Shown: one piece after another, positions 17,174 to 26,450 of the stretch
Numbering within the stretch: the stretch's first letter is position 1
Layout: each line of letters starts with the position of its first letter
NCBI RefSeq assembly: GCF_005047595.1
Contig: NZ_SUPL01000001.1
Span: forward strand, 310,001 to 374,000
DNA length: 64,000 nt
Direction of reading: 5' to 3'
Source: Pontimicrobium aquaticum
Lineage (GTDB): Bacteria > Bacteroidota > Bacteroidia > Flavobacteriales > Flavobacteriaceae
The notes under the pieces: model-generated
Seen by the model: only the letters and a program-made list of their open reading frames with translations
Told to the model about the DNA's origin: nothing
Database searches by the model: none
Translations under genes and position numbers: made by a program

Positions 17174-18259
17174 ATGAAGACATATCATATCCATCCAGAT
17201 ATAAAAAAGGCTGAAACACTTCCTGCTAAATTTTATAAAGACGCCGAAACTTTTGAGGCTTTAAAAGAATATGTGTTTTTGAAATCTTGGCAATTTGTTG
17301 GTGATGAAAATCTGGTAAGACTTCCTCAATCTGTACATCCTTTTGTGTTATTAGATTCTTTTTTAACTGAACCTATGATGTTGACTCGAGATCAAGATGA
17401 TGGAGTTAGTTGCTTAACTAATGTGTGTACGCATCGTGGTAATGTTGTAGCTTTACATTCTGGTAAATCTAAAAAATTAACCTGTATGTATCATGGAAGA
17501 CGCTTTAACCTTAAAGGTGAATTTGAACATATGCCAGAATTTAATGACGCCGAAGATTTTCCCAGACCATGCGATAATTTACACCAATTTCCACTAAGGA
17601 AATTTGGACCTTTACTGTTTGCAGGTTTAAATCCTTCATTCGATTTCCAACAAGTGATTGATAAGATGAACGAACGTATTGGATTTTTACCTTTAGATGA
17701 GTTTCGTTTGGATAATTCTATTTCAAAAGACTTTTTAGTGCATGCACATTGGGCTTTGTATTGTGATAATTATTTAGAAGGCTTTCATGTGCCTTTTGTT
17801 CATGAAGACTTAAATGCAGTTTTAGATTACGGAAGCTATAAGACTGAAGTTTACGACTATTGTAATCTTCAAATTGGCTATACCGATGAAGCTACTGAAG
17901 TGTTTGATTTACCTATAGACCATATTGATTATGGCAAAAATGTTGCAGCCTATTATTATTGGGTATTCCCAAATATGATGTTCAATTTTTACCCTTGGGG
18001 ATTATCTGTAAACGTAGTAAAACCCTTAGACATGAATCGTACAAAAGTATCATTCATGTCTTATGTATATGACCCATCAAAACTTGACAAAGGCGCAGGA
18101 AGTGGTCTTGAAAAAGTAGAACGAGAAGATGAGTTTGTGGTTGAGCATGTTCAAAAAGGTGTACGCTCGTCTTTTTATAAAGCAGGCCGCTTTTCTCCTA
18201 CGCGAGAACAAGGTGTGCATCATTTTCATTTATTACTTAGTAAGTTTTTAAGCAGTTAA
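17174..18259 (+). CDS. Rieske-type ring-hydroxylating oxygenase, alpha subunit
   Basis: This 361-residue oxygenase carries a complete Rieske 2Fe-2S site (Cys85-x-His87 and Cys104-x2-His107, in CTHRGN and CMYHGR) and the mononuclear iron site in DNYLEGFHVPFVH (His206, His211), followed by the catalytic domain. Such enzymes hydroxylate aromatic rings or quaternary amines using electrons from a reductase. No dedicated reductase is adjacent, but a ferredoxin and ferredoxin reductase lie about 3 kb downstream on the other strand. The choline/carnitine-monooxygenase-like branch is possible. Substrate unknown. Confidence 0.9.
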   Translation: MKTYHIHPDIKKAETLPAKFYKDAETFEALKEYVFLKSWQFVGDENLVRLPQSVHPFVLLDSFLTEPMMLTRDQDDGVSCLTNVCTHRGNVVALHSGKSKKLTCMYHGRRFNLKGEFEHMPEFNDAEDFPRPCDNLHQFPLRKFGPLLFAGLNPSFDFQQVIDKMNERIGFLPLDEFRLDNSISKDFLVHAHWALYCDNYLEGFHVPFVHEDLNAVLDYGSYKTEVYDYCNLQIGYTDEATEVFDLPIDHIDYGKNVAAYYYWVFPNMMFNFYPWGLSVNVVKPLDMNRTKVSFMSYVYDPSKLDKGAGSGLEKVEREDEFVVEHVQKGVRSSFYKAGRFSPTREQGVHHFHLLLSKFLSS

Positions 18260-18384
18260 ATTTCTCGTTAAAATCCTTAGTGATTCGTTTTGCTTTAGTT
18301 AAATTTGAAGCTCAAAATTAAAGCAGATGAATCGAGCATTTATGCGAACACCATCTGACAACTATTTAAAATAAAAATCACCAG

Positions 18385-19563
18385 ATGAAACCAGATTTAT
18401 TTGAAGCTCCAGATTACTACAATTTAGACGAGCTTTTATCCGAAGAACATAAATTAGTACGTGATGCAGCTAGAGAATGGGTAAAACGTGATGTATCACC
18501 TATCATAGAAGAATATGCTCAAAAGGCAGAATTCCCTAATCAAATTATAAATGGATTAGCTGACATTGGTGCTTTTGGGCCTTACATTCCAATGGAATAT
18601 GGAGGCGCAGGATTAGACCAAATTTCTTACGGATTAATTATGCAAGAAATTGAGCGTGGCGATTCTGGTGTACGAAGCACAGCATCTGTGCAATCATCAT
18701 TAGTGATGTATCCTATTTGGAAATATGGAAATGAAGAACAACGTCAAAAATATTTGCCAAAATTGGCTTCAGGCGAATGGATGGGTTGCTTTGGTTTAAC
18801 CGAGCCTGACCACGGAAGTAATCCTGGAGGCATGACCACTAATTTTAAAGATATGGGAGACCATTATCTTTTAAATGGTGCTAAAATGTGGATTAGTAAT
18901 GCTCCTTTTGCGCAAGTAGCTGTTGTTTGGGCTAAAAATGAAGAAGGTCGTATTCATGGGTTGATTGTAGAGCGTGGAATGGAAGGTTTTTCAACGCCAG
19001 AAACTCATAACAAGTGGTCACTTCGTGCTTCAGCAACTGGAGAGCTTATTTTCGACAATGTAAAAGTTCCAAAGGAAAATTTATTACCTAACAAATCAGG
19101 ATTAGGAGCACCTCTTGGCTGCTTAGATTCTGCTCGTTATGGGATTGCTTGGGGAGCGATTGGTGCAGCAATGGATTGTTATGACACTGCACTCAGATAT
19201 AGTAAAGAACGTATTCAGTTCGGAAAACCAATTGGACAATTTCAATTACAACAAAAAAAATTAGCCGAAATGATTACCGAAATCACTAAAGCACAATTAT
19301 TAACTTGGAGACTTGGTGTACTACGTAACGAAGGCAAAGCCACCTCAGCACAAATTTCTATGGCAAAACGAAACAATGTTGATATGGCAATTAATATTGC
19401 TAGGGAAGCAAGACAGATGTTAGGAGGTATGGGAATTACTGGTGAGTATAGTATTATGCGTCACTCCATGAACTTAGAAAGTGTGATTACTTATGAAGGC
19501 ACCCATGACATCCATTTGCTAATTACAGGTTTAGACATTACAGGGCTAAATGCTTTTAAATAG
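18385..19563 (+). CDS. gcdH: glutaryl-CoA dehydrogenase
   Basis: This 392-residue acyl-CoA dehydrogenase converts glutaryl-CoA to crotonyl-CoA plus CO2 in lysine/tryptophan degradation. It has the FAD/substrate motif GCFGLTEPDHGSNPGGM and the catalytic base Glu371 in TYEGTHD. The pattern SVQSSLVMYPIWKYGNEEQ is typical of the glutaryl-CoA rather than other acyl-CoA dehydrogenases. It is 125 bp after the Rieske gene on the same strand. A saccharopine dehydrogenase at 40 kb supports a lysine route. Confidence 0.93.
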   Translation: MKPDLFEAPDYYNLDELLSEEHKLVRDAAREWVKRDVSPIIEEYAQKAEFPNQIINGLADIGAFGPYIPMEYGGAGLDQISYGLIMQEIERGDSGVRSTASVQSSLVMYPIWKYGNEEQRQKYLPKLASGEWMGCFGLTEPDHGSNPGGMTTNFKDMGDHYLLNGAKMWISNAPFAQVAVVWAKNEEGRIHGLIVERGMEGFSTPETHNKWSLRASATGELIFDNVKVPKENLLPNKSGLGAPLGCLDSARYGIAWGAIGAAMDCYDTALRYSKERIQFGKPIGQFQLQQKKLAEMITEITKAQLLTWRLGVLRNEGKATSAQISMAKRNNVDMAINIAREARQMLGGMGITGEYSIMRHSMNLESVITYEGTHDIHLLITGLDITGLNAFK

Positions 19564-19623
19564 GTCGCTAAGCGACATTTAATTATCTCACTCTTGTGAA
19601 TAATTATCCTTTTTAGTTTAACT

Positions 19624-19653
19624 AATGCTTCTATTTATTTAGGAGCATTTTTG
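19624..19653 (+). terminator. terminator downstream of gcdH
   Basis: AATGCTTC and GGAGCATT form an 8-bp stem (one G-U) with a 10-nt loop, followed by TTTTG. It lies 60 bp after the gcdH stop and 25 bp before the next gene. Confidence 0.6.
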
Positions 19654-19677
19654 TTGAAATTTATTTACATTTACTAA

Positions 19678-20574
19678 ATGTCTTCAAAATCAAGATTAGA
19701 TCGCGCATACAAAGAAGCAAAAACACTGTTGTTTGACAATTCCAGTAAATTTATTTTGTTTAGTGATTGTCACAGAGGCGATAATAGTTTTGCTGATGAC
19801 TTTGCAAATAATCGAAATATTTATTTTCACGCTTTAAAGCATTATTATACTGAAGGATTTCAATATTGTGAACTTGGTGATGGCGACGAACTCTGGGAAA
19901 ATTTGTCGTTTGATTCTATTTTAAATGCTCACAAGAACGTGTATATGCTTGTGAAACAATTTCATGAGCAAAAACGCTTACACATGATTTGGGGAAACCA
20001 TGATATGATATATAGAAATCCTAGTTATGTTGAAAAACATTTATCTACTTACTTTGACCCCAAAATTGGTGAAGATGTTGAATTATTCTGTAATATTCAG
20101 TATCATGAAGGGATTGTTTTAAAGCATTCAGAAACGAATCAAGAGTTATTTTTAACGCACGGTCATCAAGCCGATTGGTGGAATTACACATTTTGGAGAT
20201 GGAGTCGTTTTTTGGTTCGTGTGCTTTGGAAACCATTAAATGTCATGGGAATTGCAGACCCAACAAGTCCAGCAAAAAACTACAAAGAACTTATTAAAGT
20301 AGAGCGTCGAACAAAAAAATGGATTGCTGAAAACAACAATTTAATTACCATTGTTGGACATACGCATAGACCACGTTTTCCTCAACCTGGTGATATTGCA
20401 TTTTTTAATGATGGTAGCTGTGTACACCCAAGAAGCATTACAGGCATTGAAATTGAAAATGGTGCTATTTCATTAATTAAATGGAGTATTGCGACTAAAG
20501 AAGATGGCACACTTCAAATCAAACGTACCTTACTAGAAGGCCCTCAAAAATTGATTGATTATAAAACAGAATAA
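19678..20574 (+). CDS. calcineurin-like metallophosphoesterase
   Basis: The 298-residue protein contains all five metallophosphoesterase metal-binding motifs in order: SDCHRGD, LGDGDELWE, WGNHD, LTHGHQADWWN and VGHTHRP. No signal peptide or membrane helix is evident. The layout resembles UDP-2,3-diacylglucosamine hydrolases (LpxH-like) but the spacing differs, so substrate is not assigned. It is monocistronic by position and followed by a palindromic intergenic repeat. Confidence 0.87.
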   Translation: MSSKSRLDRAYKEAKTLLFDNSSKFILFSDCHRGDNSFADDFANNRNIYFHALKHYYTEGFQYCELGDGDELWENLSFDSILNAHKNVYMLVKQFHEQKRLHMIWGNHDMIYRNPSYVEKHLSTYFDPKIGEDVELFCNIQYHEGIVLKHSETNQELFLTHGHQADWWNYTFWRWSRFLVRVLWKPLNVMGIADPTSPAKNYKELIKVERRTKKWIAENNNLITIVGHTHRPRFPQPGDIAFFNDGSCVHPRSITGIEIENGAISLIKWSIATKEDGTLQIKRTLLEGPQKLIDYKTE

Positions 20575-20583
20575 ATCTAAATA

Positions 20584-20664
20584 TCATTACGAGCATAGCG
20601 AAGTAATCTATTTGTTTTCAACTCTAAATTAAAAAGATTGCCACATCCTTCGTCCTCGCAATGA
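20584..20664. repeat. palindromic intergenic repeat (REP-like)
   Basis: Imperfect inverted repeats TCATTACGAG...GAAGTAATCT (20584-20609) and AGATTGCC...CTCGCAATGA (20635-20664) flank a 25-nt AT-rich centre. It lies between two convergent genes and could terminate both. A partial relative (CCTCGTAATGACG) is seen at 43091-43104. Confidence 0.7.
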
Positions 20665-20673
20665 TAGTGCCAA

Positions 20674-21012
20674 CTAACTTTCAGGAGCTAACTCGACTTC
20701 CAAACCATCCATGTCTGGTGTGATTTGAATTTGGCAACCCAAACGAGAATTATCCTTTACATAAAAGGCTTCACTTAGCATAGCTTCTTCGTCATCCTGC
20801 ATTTCTGGAAGTTCATGATTTGACTTTACATAGCACTGGCAGGAAGCACACATCGCCATACCGCCACAAATACCAATAGTGCCTTCTGGTGCAAGTTCGT
20901 AAGCACGAACAACTTCCATAAGGTTCATAGCCATATCAGTTGGTGCATCAATAGTATGAGACACACCATCTCTATCAACAATTGTTATTTTAACGTCTTG
21001 ATTTTCTTCCAC
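20674..21012 (-). CDS. 2Fe-2S ferredoxin
   Basis: This 112-residue plant/adrenodoxin-type ferredoxin carries the cluster ligands Cys49, Cys55, Cys58 and Cys93 (CGGMAMCASC and GCQI). Its start codon overlaps the end of the ferredoxin-NADP reductase gene by one base, indicating coupled translation and a functional electron-transfer pair. It is the last gene of the mrp-nifU-fnr-fdx run. Confidence 0.93.
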   Translation of the reverse strand: MEENQDVKITIVDRDGVSHTIDAPTDMAMNLMEVVRAYELAPEGTIGICGGMAMCASCQCYVKSNHELPEMQDDEEAMLSEAFYVKDNSRLGCQIQITPDMDGLEVELAPES

Positions 21013-22073
21013 TAATCAATCTTTTTAACTACTGCTTTAGGTGCTGTTTTACTTGTACCATCAAACCCATGAACACCACTTACGGTTGTATATTTTAGTA
21101 CATATTTTTTTCCTGGATTAATAATTTGATAAGCAGCTTGACACATTAACGTTGCTTCATGGAAACCACACAAAATCAGCTTTAATTTTCCTGGATAGGT
21201 ATTAACATCACCTATGGCAAAAATTCCTGGAATATTAGTTTGGTAATCTAAAGCATTATTTACTTTAATAGCATTTTTCTCAATTTCTAATCCCCAATTT
21301 GCAATTGGTCCAAGCTTAGGTGACAGCCCAAAAAGAGGCACAAAATGGTCGCATGTAATATTAAACTCCTTTAACTCCTCTCCTGATTGTTTTACTACAA
21401 CACCTTCAACATGACCATTACCAATAATACCCATAACTTCGGCAGGAGTTACGAGATTGATTTTCCCCAGGTTTTTTAATTCTTGAACTTTCTCTACAGA
21501 ATCGAGATGACCTCTAAACTCATTTCTTCTGTGTATCAAAGTTACTTCACTTGCAACATCAGATAAAAAAATACTCCAATCGAGAGCAGAATCTCCTCCT
21601 CCAGCAATCACTACTTTTTTATCTCTATATATTTCTGGATCTTTAATGATATATTCAACTCCTTTGTCTTCAAAATTTGCAATATTCGGAATTAGGGGTT
21701 TACGTGGCTCAAAACTTCCTAAACCTCCAGCAATAGCAACCACTGGTGCTTGATGCTTTGTGCCTTTATTTGTAGTGACAATAAAGGTGCCATCTTCTTG
21801 TTTTTCGATAGTTTCAGCACGCTCTCCTAAAGTAAACCCTGGTTCAAACTGCTTACATTGTTCCAAAAGCTTTTCGGTTAAATCTCCTGCAAGTATTTCG
21901 GGATAAGCAGGAATATCATAGATTGGTTTTTTTGGATATATTTCGGTACACTGTCCTCCTGGTTGTGGTAATGCATCTATTAAATGGCACTTTAATTTTA
22001 GTAGTCCTGCTTCAAAAACGGTAAATAATCCTGTAGGTCCAGCTCCAATAATGAGTATATCAGTAGAAATCAT
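21012..22073 (-). CDS. ferredoxin--NAD(P)H reductase, thioredoxin-reductase-like
   Basis: The 353-residue flavoprotein has an N-terminal FAD motif (LIIGAGPTGLFTVFEAG), an internal NAD(P) motif (VVIAGGGDSALDW) and the C-terminal FAD motif (GIFAIGDVNTYPG). It lacks a redox CxxC, which separates it from thioredoxin reductase and points to the YumC-type ferredoxin reductases. Direct overlap with a ferredoxin gene supports that assignment. It is 66 bp after the NifU-like gene. Confidence 0.93.
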   Translation of the reverse strand: MISTDILIIGAGPTGLFTVFEAGLLKLKCHLIDALPQPGGQCTEIYPKKPIYDIPAYPEILAGDLTEKLLEQCKQFEPGFTLGERAETIEKQEDGTFIVTTNKGTKHQAPVVAIAGGLGSFEPRKPLIPNIANFEDKGVEYIIKDPEIYRDKKVVIAGGGDSALDWSIFLSDVASEVTLIHRRNEFRGHLDSVEKVQELKNLGKINLVTPAEVMGIIGNGHVEGVVVKQSGEELKEFNITCDHFVPLFGLSPKLGPIANWGLEIEKNAIKVNNALDYQTNIPGIFAIGDVNTYPGKLKLILCGFHEATLMCQAAYQIINPGKKYVLKYTTVSGVHGFDGTSKTAPKAVVKKID

Positions 22074-22139
22074 TAAAATTCAATTTATTAAGCGCAAAAA
22101 TATTAATTAATAGTGTGGCAAAATGTGATAAAAGTCACT

Positions 22140-22385
22140 TTAGGCTTCAATATTGATAACACGTTCTATTTGAGGCGCATACTTTTTTATGGTCATTTCT
22201 ACACCAGATTTAAGTGTCATTTGATTGACACTACAACTTGTACAAGCTCCTTCTAGTTGTACTTTTACTAATTTATCATCTTCGATTGCTAATAGCGAAA
22301 TATCTCCTCCATCACTTTGCAAGAAAGGACGAATTTCATCCAATGCTTTTTCAATGTTTAGCTTAAGTTCTTCCGATGTCATCAT
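22140..22385 (-). CDS. NifU C-terminal domain Fe-S scaffold
   Basis: An 81-residue NFU domain protein with the cluster-binding pair Cys48-x2-Cys51 (GACTSCSVNQ). It can hold and transfer an Fe-S cluster. Its start is 3 bp after the mrp stop, so both are co-translated and probably act in the same cluster-delivery pathway. Confidence 0.92.
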   Translation of the reverse strand: MMTSEELKLNIEKALDEIRPFLQSDGGDISLLAIEDDKLVKVQLEGACTSCSVNQMTLKSGVEMTIKKYAPQIERVINIEA

Positions 22386-22388
22386 ATC

Positions 22389-23525
22389 TTATTTGTTTAC
22401 TGCTGAGCATCCAGCCATTGTCGTTATTTTAATGGCTTCCGTTGGAGGCAAATCTTCATTTCTATTTACAACTTCTTGAACCACTTGTCGTGTCAAACCC
22501 TCAAAAGCTTCTTGTATTGGCGTTGCTGTTTGCATAGCAGCTGGTCGTCCAACATCACCTGCTTCCCTTACACTTTGAACTAAAGGAATCTCACCAAGGA
22601 AAGGTACTTTTAAATCTTCTGCTAAATTCTTAGCACCTTCTTGTCCGAAAATATAATATTTATTTTCAGGTAATTCTTGAGGTGTAAAATAAGACATATT
22701 CTCTACGATACCTAGTACTGGAACGTTGATATTTTCTTGCTGAAACATTGCCACTCCTTTTTTCGCATCTGCTAAAGCTACGTTTTGAGGTGTACTAACT
22801 ACAACAGCTCCTGTTATTGGAAGTGATTGCATAATACTTAAGTGAATATCACCAGTTCCTGGAGGTAAATCTATAAGTAAAAAGTCTAACGCTCCCCAAT
22901 CAGCATCAAAAATCATTTGATTTAATGCCTTTGCAGCCATAGGTCCACGCCAAATAACCGCTTGATTTGGTTCTGTAAAAAAGCCTATCGATAAAATTTT
23001 AACCCCATAATTTTCAACGGGTTTCATTTTAGATTTCCCTTCAATGTTAACTGCTAACGGTCGTGCATCTGCAACGTCGTACATAATTGGAATAGATGGT
23101 CCGTAAATATCGGCATCTAAAATACCTACCTTGAATCCCATTTTAGATAACGTTACAGCCATATTTGACGTAACTGTAGATTTTCCAACGCCACCTTTTC
23201 CTGAAGCAATGGCAACAATGTTTTTTATTCCAGGTATGGCATTCCCTTTTATTTGGTTAGAAGCATCAGCTTTTGGGGCATCAACTTTTACGTTCACTTT
23301 TACTTTAGCTTTTTCATACACAAGGTCATGAATGGTTTTCATGATATCCACCTCTGTACGTTTTTTTGCTTGTAAACTTGGATTTTTAATAGTAATATCA
23401 ACAATAACTTCATCTGCAAAAGTCATTACATTCTTAACAGCACCACTTTCTATCATGTTTTGTCCTTCACCAGGAACTGCTATAGATTCTAATGCTTTTA
23501 ATATATCTTCCTTGCTTAACTTCAC
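22389..23525 (-). CDS. Mrp/NBP35-family Fe-S carrier ATPase
   Basis: This protein (about 378 residues) loads Fe-S clusters onto targets. An N-terminal MIP18/DUF59-type domain (KLSKEDILKALESIAVPGEG) is followed by a P-loop ATPase with GKGGVGKST at about 109-117. The GTG at 23525 is chosen as start because homologs begin at KLSKED and because a -7 promoter element (23556-23563) overlaps the upstream ATG at 23558, which therefore cannot be in the message. First gene of the Fe-S run. Confidence 0.93.
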   Translation of the reverse strand: MKLSKEDILKALESIAVPGEGQNMIESGAVKNVMTFADEVIVDITIKNPSLQAKKRTEVDIMKTIHDLVYEKAKVKVNVKVDAPKADASNQIKGNAIPGIKNIVAIASGKGGVGKSTVTSNMAVTLSKMGFKVGILDADIYGPSIPIMYDVADARPLAVNIEGKSKMKPVENYGVKILSIGFFTEPNQAVIWRGPMAAKALNQMIFDADWGALDFLLIDLPPGTGDIHLSIMQSLPITGAVVVSTPQNVALADAKKGVAMFQQENINVPVLGIVENMSYFTPQELPENKYYIFGQEGAKNLAEDLKVPFLGEIPLVQSVREAGDVGRPAAMQTATPIQEAFEGLTRQVVQEVVNRNEDLPPTEAIKITTMAGCSAVNK

Positions 23526-23555
23526 GTGTATCTTATTTAGATTAATTCTAAGATG

Positions 23556-23563
23556 CAAATATA
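23556..23563 (-). promoter_or_regulatory. -7 element of the mrp operon promoter
   Basis: On the - strand this reads TATATTTG, matching TAnnTTTG. It is 30 bp upstream of the GTG start of mrp and overlaps the ATG at 23558, so it decides the start choice. No convincing TTG box is visible at -33. Confidence 0.55.
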
Positions 23564-23681
23564 ATTAATATAGCTGGAAGAGTGAAGCTAGAAGTTTGAA
23601 GTTTTTTATAGTACTATTATTGATTTCTATGGAATGTAAATTCAATATTATTTGTAAATTTTTCAAAAAATTAGGAAATAG

Positions 23682-24011
23682 TTACAATTCCCTAAAAGGA
23701 TCCCAATATAGTTTTTCAAAATCTTGAATCTGGTTATCTATAACTTTAACACCTTCGCTTTCTAAAAGTTGCTGCATAAGGTTTGTACCATCAAAATGAT
23801 GTTTGCCTGTTAGCAGCCCTTTTCTGTTAACCACACGATGCGCTGGCACATCTTTTCCGCTCGATCCATTCATGGCATAGCCAACCATACGTGCGCTTCT
23901 AGCTGCACCTAAATACTTTGCAATAGCTCCATAACTGGTTACTCGTCCATAAGGAATAAGTTTAGCTACTTCATATACCTTATCAAAAAAATTAAGTGTT
24001 TCAGGTTTCAT
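23682..24011 (-). CDS. alkyltransferase-like protein (ATL), MGMT family
   Basis: The 109-residue protein has the O6-alkylguanine transferase DNA-binding core (IPYGRVTSYGAIAKYLG, SARMVGYAMN). The reactive Cys of the PCHRV motif is replaced by Ala57 (VPAHRVVN), so it cannot remove alkyl groups. Known ATLs bind alkylated guanine and hand the lesion to nucleotide excision repair. Gene order trmB, lysE-like, atl with 3-bp gaps shows one operon. Confidence 0.9.
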   Translation of the reverse strand: MKPETLNFFDKVYEVAKLIPYGRVTSYGAIAKYLGAARSARMVGYAMNGSSGKDVPAHRVVNRKGLLTGKHHFDGTNLMQQLLESEGVKVIDNQIQDFEKLYWDPFREL

Positions 24012-24014
24012 TCG

Positions 24015-24644
24015 CTAAAGTTCTTTTATAATATTAATTAGTGTAAAAATTGCTATAACACCTGTTATTGAGCCTATAAAATAGTTCATGGTTTTTTGTG
24101 ATGTTAACTTTTCATTTTTTATTTTATCGAAAAAGAAAATATAAATATACAGCATTACAAAAGTTCCTGTTGCTGCTCCAGCTACATAGGCAATAATGCT
24201 ATACATTTCGAATGTTAGCCAACCAAAAGACGCTAACGTAATCGTCATATAGGCTTGATATGGAATAGGAAATACGTTTAATGCAGACAACAACACACCT
24301 TTAAAAAAGCTACTGCGCTTACTTATTATGCTTGCTTCAAGGTCTGGTTTAGGCTGTTTTCTCGCCAGCAACAAAAAATAGATAGTAATTAAAACAAATA
24401 TCACAAACGCTACGCGCTGTAAAATATCAATCACCTCTGGATGGTTACTTAAATATTTCGCAAAAATTGTTGCAACATAGGTTTGCACACAAACTATTAC
24501 ACAAACACCTATTGAAAATAAAATACCATGATTTGAGCCTTCTTTTAAACTAATTTTAGCAGCAGTCATATTTAACAAACCAGGAGGAATAACACCAACC
24601 AATGCAATAATTAAACCTAAAAAGAAGATAACAGTAATGCCCAC
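24015..24644 (-). CDS. LysE family amino-acid exporter
   Basis: A 209-residue membrane protein with six hydrophobic segments and the LysE/RhtB opening signature (GVIPPGLLNMTAAKISLKEG). Members export amino acids or derivatives. It sits between trmB and the ATL gene with 3-bp gaps, so it is co-transcribed with them although no functional link is obvious. Substrate unknown. Confidence 0.85.
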   Translation of the reverse strand: MGITVIFFLGLIIALVGVIPPGLLNMTAAKISLKEGSNHGILFSIGVCVIVCVQTYVATIFAKYLSNHPEVIDILQRVAFVIFVLITIYFLLLARKQPKPDLEASIISKRSSFFKGVLLSALNVFPIPYQAYMTITLASFGWLTFEMYSIIAYVAGAATGTFVMLYIYIFFFDKIKNEKLTSQKTMNYFIGSITGVIAIFTLINIIKEL

Positions 24645-24647
24645 TAA

Positions 24648-25322
24648 TTACTTTATTTTAAATCTAATATACGTAATTGGTTTGTTTTGTTCTAAATATT
24701 GGCTTTCATAAAATGTTTGAATACTAGTAACTTCTTCTGGACTGCCCTCTTGTTTATATACATTATGGTTAGCATAAAGTACCTCATGACCCTCGCCATG
24801 TAGTAATCCTAGCGTGTAACCATGCATAAACTCGCTGTCGGTTTTTAAGTTTATAACACCATTTGGTTTTAGTACTTTTTTATAACGTTTTAAAAACTTA
24901 GAGTTAGTCATTCTATGTTTTGTTCGCTTGTATTTTATTTGAGGATCTGGAAAAGTTATCCAAATTTCATCTACTTCATTTTCGGCAAATGCGTATTCAA
25001 TAAGTTCAATTTGAGTGCGTAAAAAGGCTACGTTTTCAATTTGTTCTTCTATAGCTGTTTTGGCACCTCTCCAAAAACGTGCTCCTTTTATATCAATACC
25101 AATAAAGTTTTTGTTTGGATATTTTTTTGCTAATTCCACACTGTACTCACCTTTACCGCAACCTAATTCTAAAACTAGTGGATTATCATTTTTAAAAAAT
25201 TCATGCCTCCAATTTCCCTTTAAATGATAGGTGTTTTCAACCAAATCTGCTCTAGTTGGCTGAAACACATTGTTAAAAGTTTCGTTTTCTTTAAATCTTT
25301 TGAGCTTATTTTTACTTCCCAC
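24648..25322 (-). CDS. trmB: tRNA (guanine46-N7)-methyltransferase
   Basis: This 224-residue SAM methyltransferase forms m7G46 in tRNA. Signature motifs are LELGCGKGEYSVELAKKYP (SAM site), GIDIKGARFWRGAKTA and the substrate motif ITFPDPQIKYKRTKHRM. Length is normal. It is the first gene of an operon with a LysE-type exporter and an ATL protein, and it has a -7 element 19 bp upstream. Confidence 0.96.
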   Translation of the reverse strand: MGSKNKLKRFKENETFNNVFQPTRADLVENTYHLKGNWRHEFFKNDNPLVLELGCGKGEYSVELAKKYPNKNFIGIDIKGARFWRGAKTAIEEQIENVAFLRTQIELIEYAFAENEVDEIWITFPDPQIKYKRTKHRMTNSKFLKRYKKVLKPNGVINLKTDSEFMHGYTLGLLHGEGHEVLYANHNVYKQEGSPEEVTSIQTFYESQYLEQNKPITYIRFKIK

Positions 25323-25340
25323 GTGTTATTGATATTTGGG

Positions 25341-25348
25341 CAAAAATA
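25341..25348 (-). promoter_or_regulatory. -7 element of the trmB promoter
   Basis: Reads TATTTTTG on the - strand, a TAnnTTTG match 18 bp before the trmB ATG. No clear -33 TTG box. Confidence 0.45.
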
Positions 25349-25377
25349 AACAAATTAATGAGAGGCATTAATATCCT

Positions 25378-25385
25378 TATATTTG
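25378..25385 (+). promoter_or_regulatory. -7 element of the glycosyltransferase promoter
   Basis: TATATTTG matches TAnnTTTG and ends 9 bp before the ATG at 25395, implying a very short leader. It overlaps the TTG at 25383 and so rules that codon out as start. Confidence 0.5.
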
Positions 25386-25394
25386 ATTTTCATT

Positions 25395-26450
25395 ATGAGC
25401 AAGAGAATTTTAATAGCCCCTTTAAACTGGGGATTAGGTCACGCTACACGATGCATACCAATTGTGAATGCCTTACTAAAATTTGGTTTTGACCCAATTA
25501 TTGCAAGTGATGGAAACGCTTTATCGCTCTTACAAAAAGAGTTTCCCAATTTAAAAAGTATTGAGCTACCATCTTACAACATTACATACTCAAAAAATGG
25601 AAGTCATTTAAAATTAAAACTGCTGAAAGATGCACCAAAAATATTAAAAGCCATTAAAAAAGAGCACCTTGTTATTGAAGATTTGGTTACTAAAAATAAG
25701 ATTGATGGCATTATTTCGGATAACCGATTTGGTGTTTGCTCAAAAACTGTTCCTTCAGTATATATTACACATCAATTGCATGTTTTAAGTGGGAGTACAA
25801 CATTTATAAGCAGCAAGTTACACCAAAAAATCATTAGAAAATTCGATGAATGTTGGGTTCCTGATTTCGAAGAGCACAATAATCTTAGTGGTAAACTTGG
25901 TCATTTAAAAAACTTAAATGTTTCTATAAAATATATTGGAGCATTGAGTAGGTTTAAAAAAATAGATTTACCAAAAACCTATAATGTTATAGCTATATTA
26001 TCTGGTCCTGAACCTCAGAGAACACTTTTAGAAAACAAACTTCTATTAGAATTAAATAATTACAGTGGAAATGTGATTTTAGTTAAAGGTGTAATCGAGC
26101 ATGAGCAACAAATAATAACCCAAAATAATTTAACAATCTATAATTTTATGACCTCAACAGAACTACAAACAGCTATTAATGAAAGTGATTTAGTGTTGTC
26201 GCGTTCTGGTTATACTACCATTATGGATTTAGTCAAACTAGAAAAAAAAGCGTTTTTTATACCAACGCCAGGACAATTTGAACAAGAGTATTTAGCAAAA
26301 AAATTTAAAAAAGAAAACATTGCGCCTTTTTGTAATCAAAATGATTTTTTTGTTGAAAAGTTACAAGAAGCAAAAAACTACAAAGGGTTTTCGCCTATTA
26401 AAAGTAAAACTAATTATAAAGAATTATTTAGCCTTTTCGAGCGTGAATGA
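25395..26450 (+). CDS. MurG-like glycosyltransferase (GT28-type)
   Basis: This protein (about 351 residues) has the two-domain GT-B layout: an N-terminal acceptor domain opening RILIAPLNWGLGHATRCIPI and a C-terminal nucleotide-sugar domain ending with the GT28-like segment SRSGYTTIMDLVKLEKKAFFIPTPGQFEQEYLA. Peripheral membrane association is likely. The acceptor is not evident; such genes often act on lipids or cell-surface polymers. Start at 25395 rather than a TTG four codons earlier. Its 3' end overlaps the convergent histidine kinase gene by 27 bp. Confidence 0.82.
   Translation: MSKRILIAPLNWGLGHATRCIPIVNALLKFGFDPIIASDGNALSLLQKEFPNLKSIELPSYNITYSKNGSHLKLKLLKDAPKILKAIKKEHLVIEDLVTKNKIDGIISDNRFGVCSKTVPSVYITHQLHVLSGSTTFISSKLHQKIIRKFDECWVPDFEEHNNLSGKLGHLKNLNVSIKYIGALSRFKKIDLPKTYNVIAILSGPEPQRTLLENKLLLELNNYSGNVILVKGVIEHEQQIITQNNLTIYNFMTSTELQTAINESDLVLSRSGYTTIMDLVKLEKKAFFIPTPGQFEQEYLAKKFKKENIAPFCNQNDFFVEKLQEAKNYKGFSPIKSKTNYKELFSLFERE

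Noticed and set aside
17174-19563. Rieske oxygenase and gcdH as one dedicated pathway operon
   Set aside because: They are 125 bp apart and no shared substrate is evident; co-direction alone is weak evidence.
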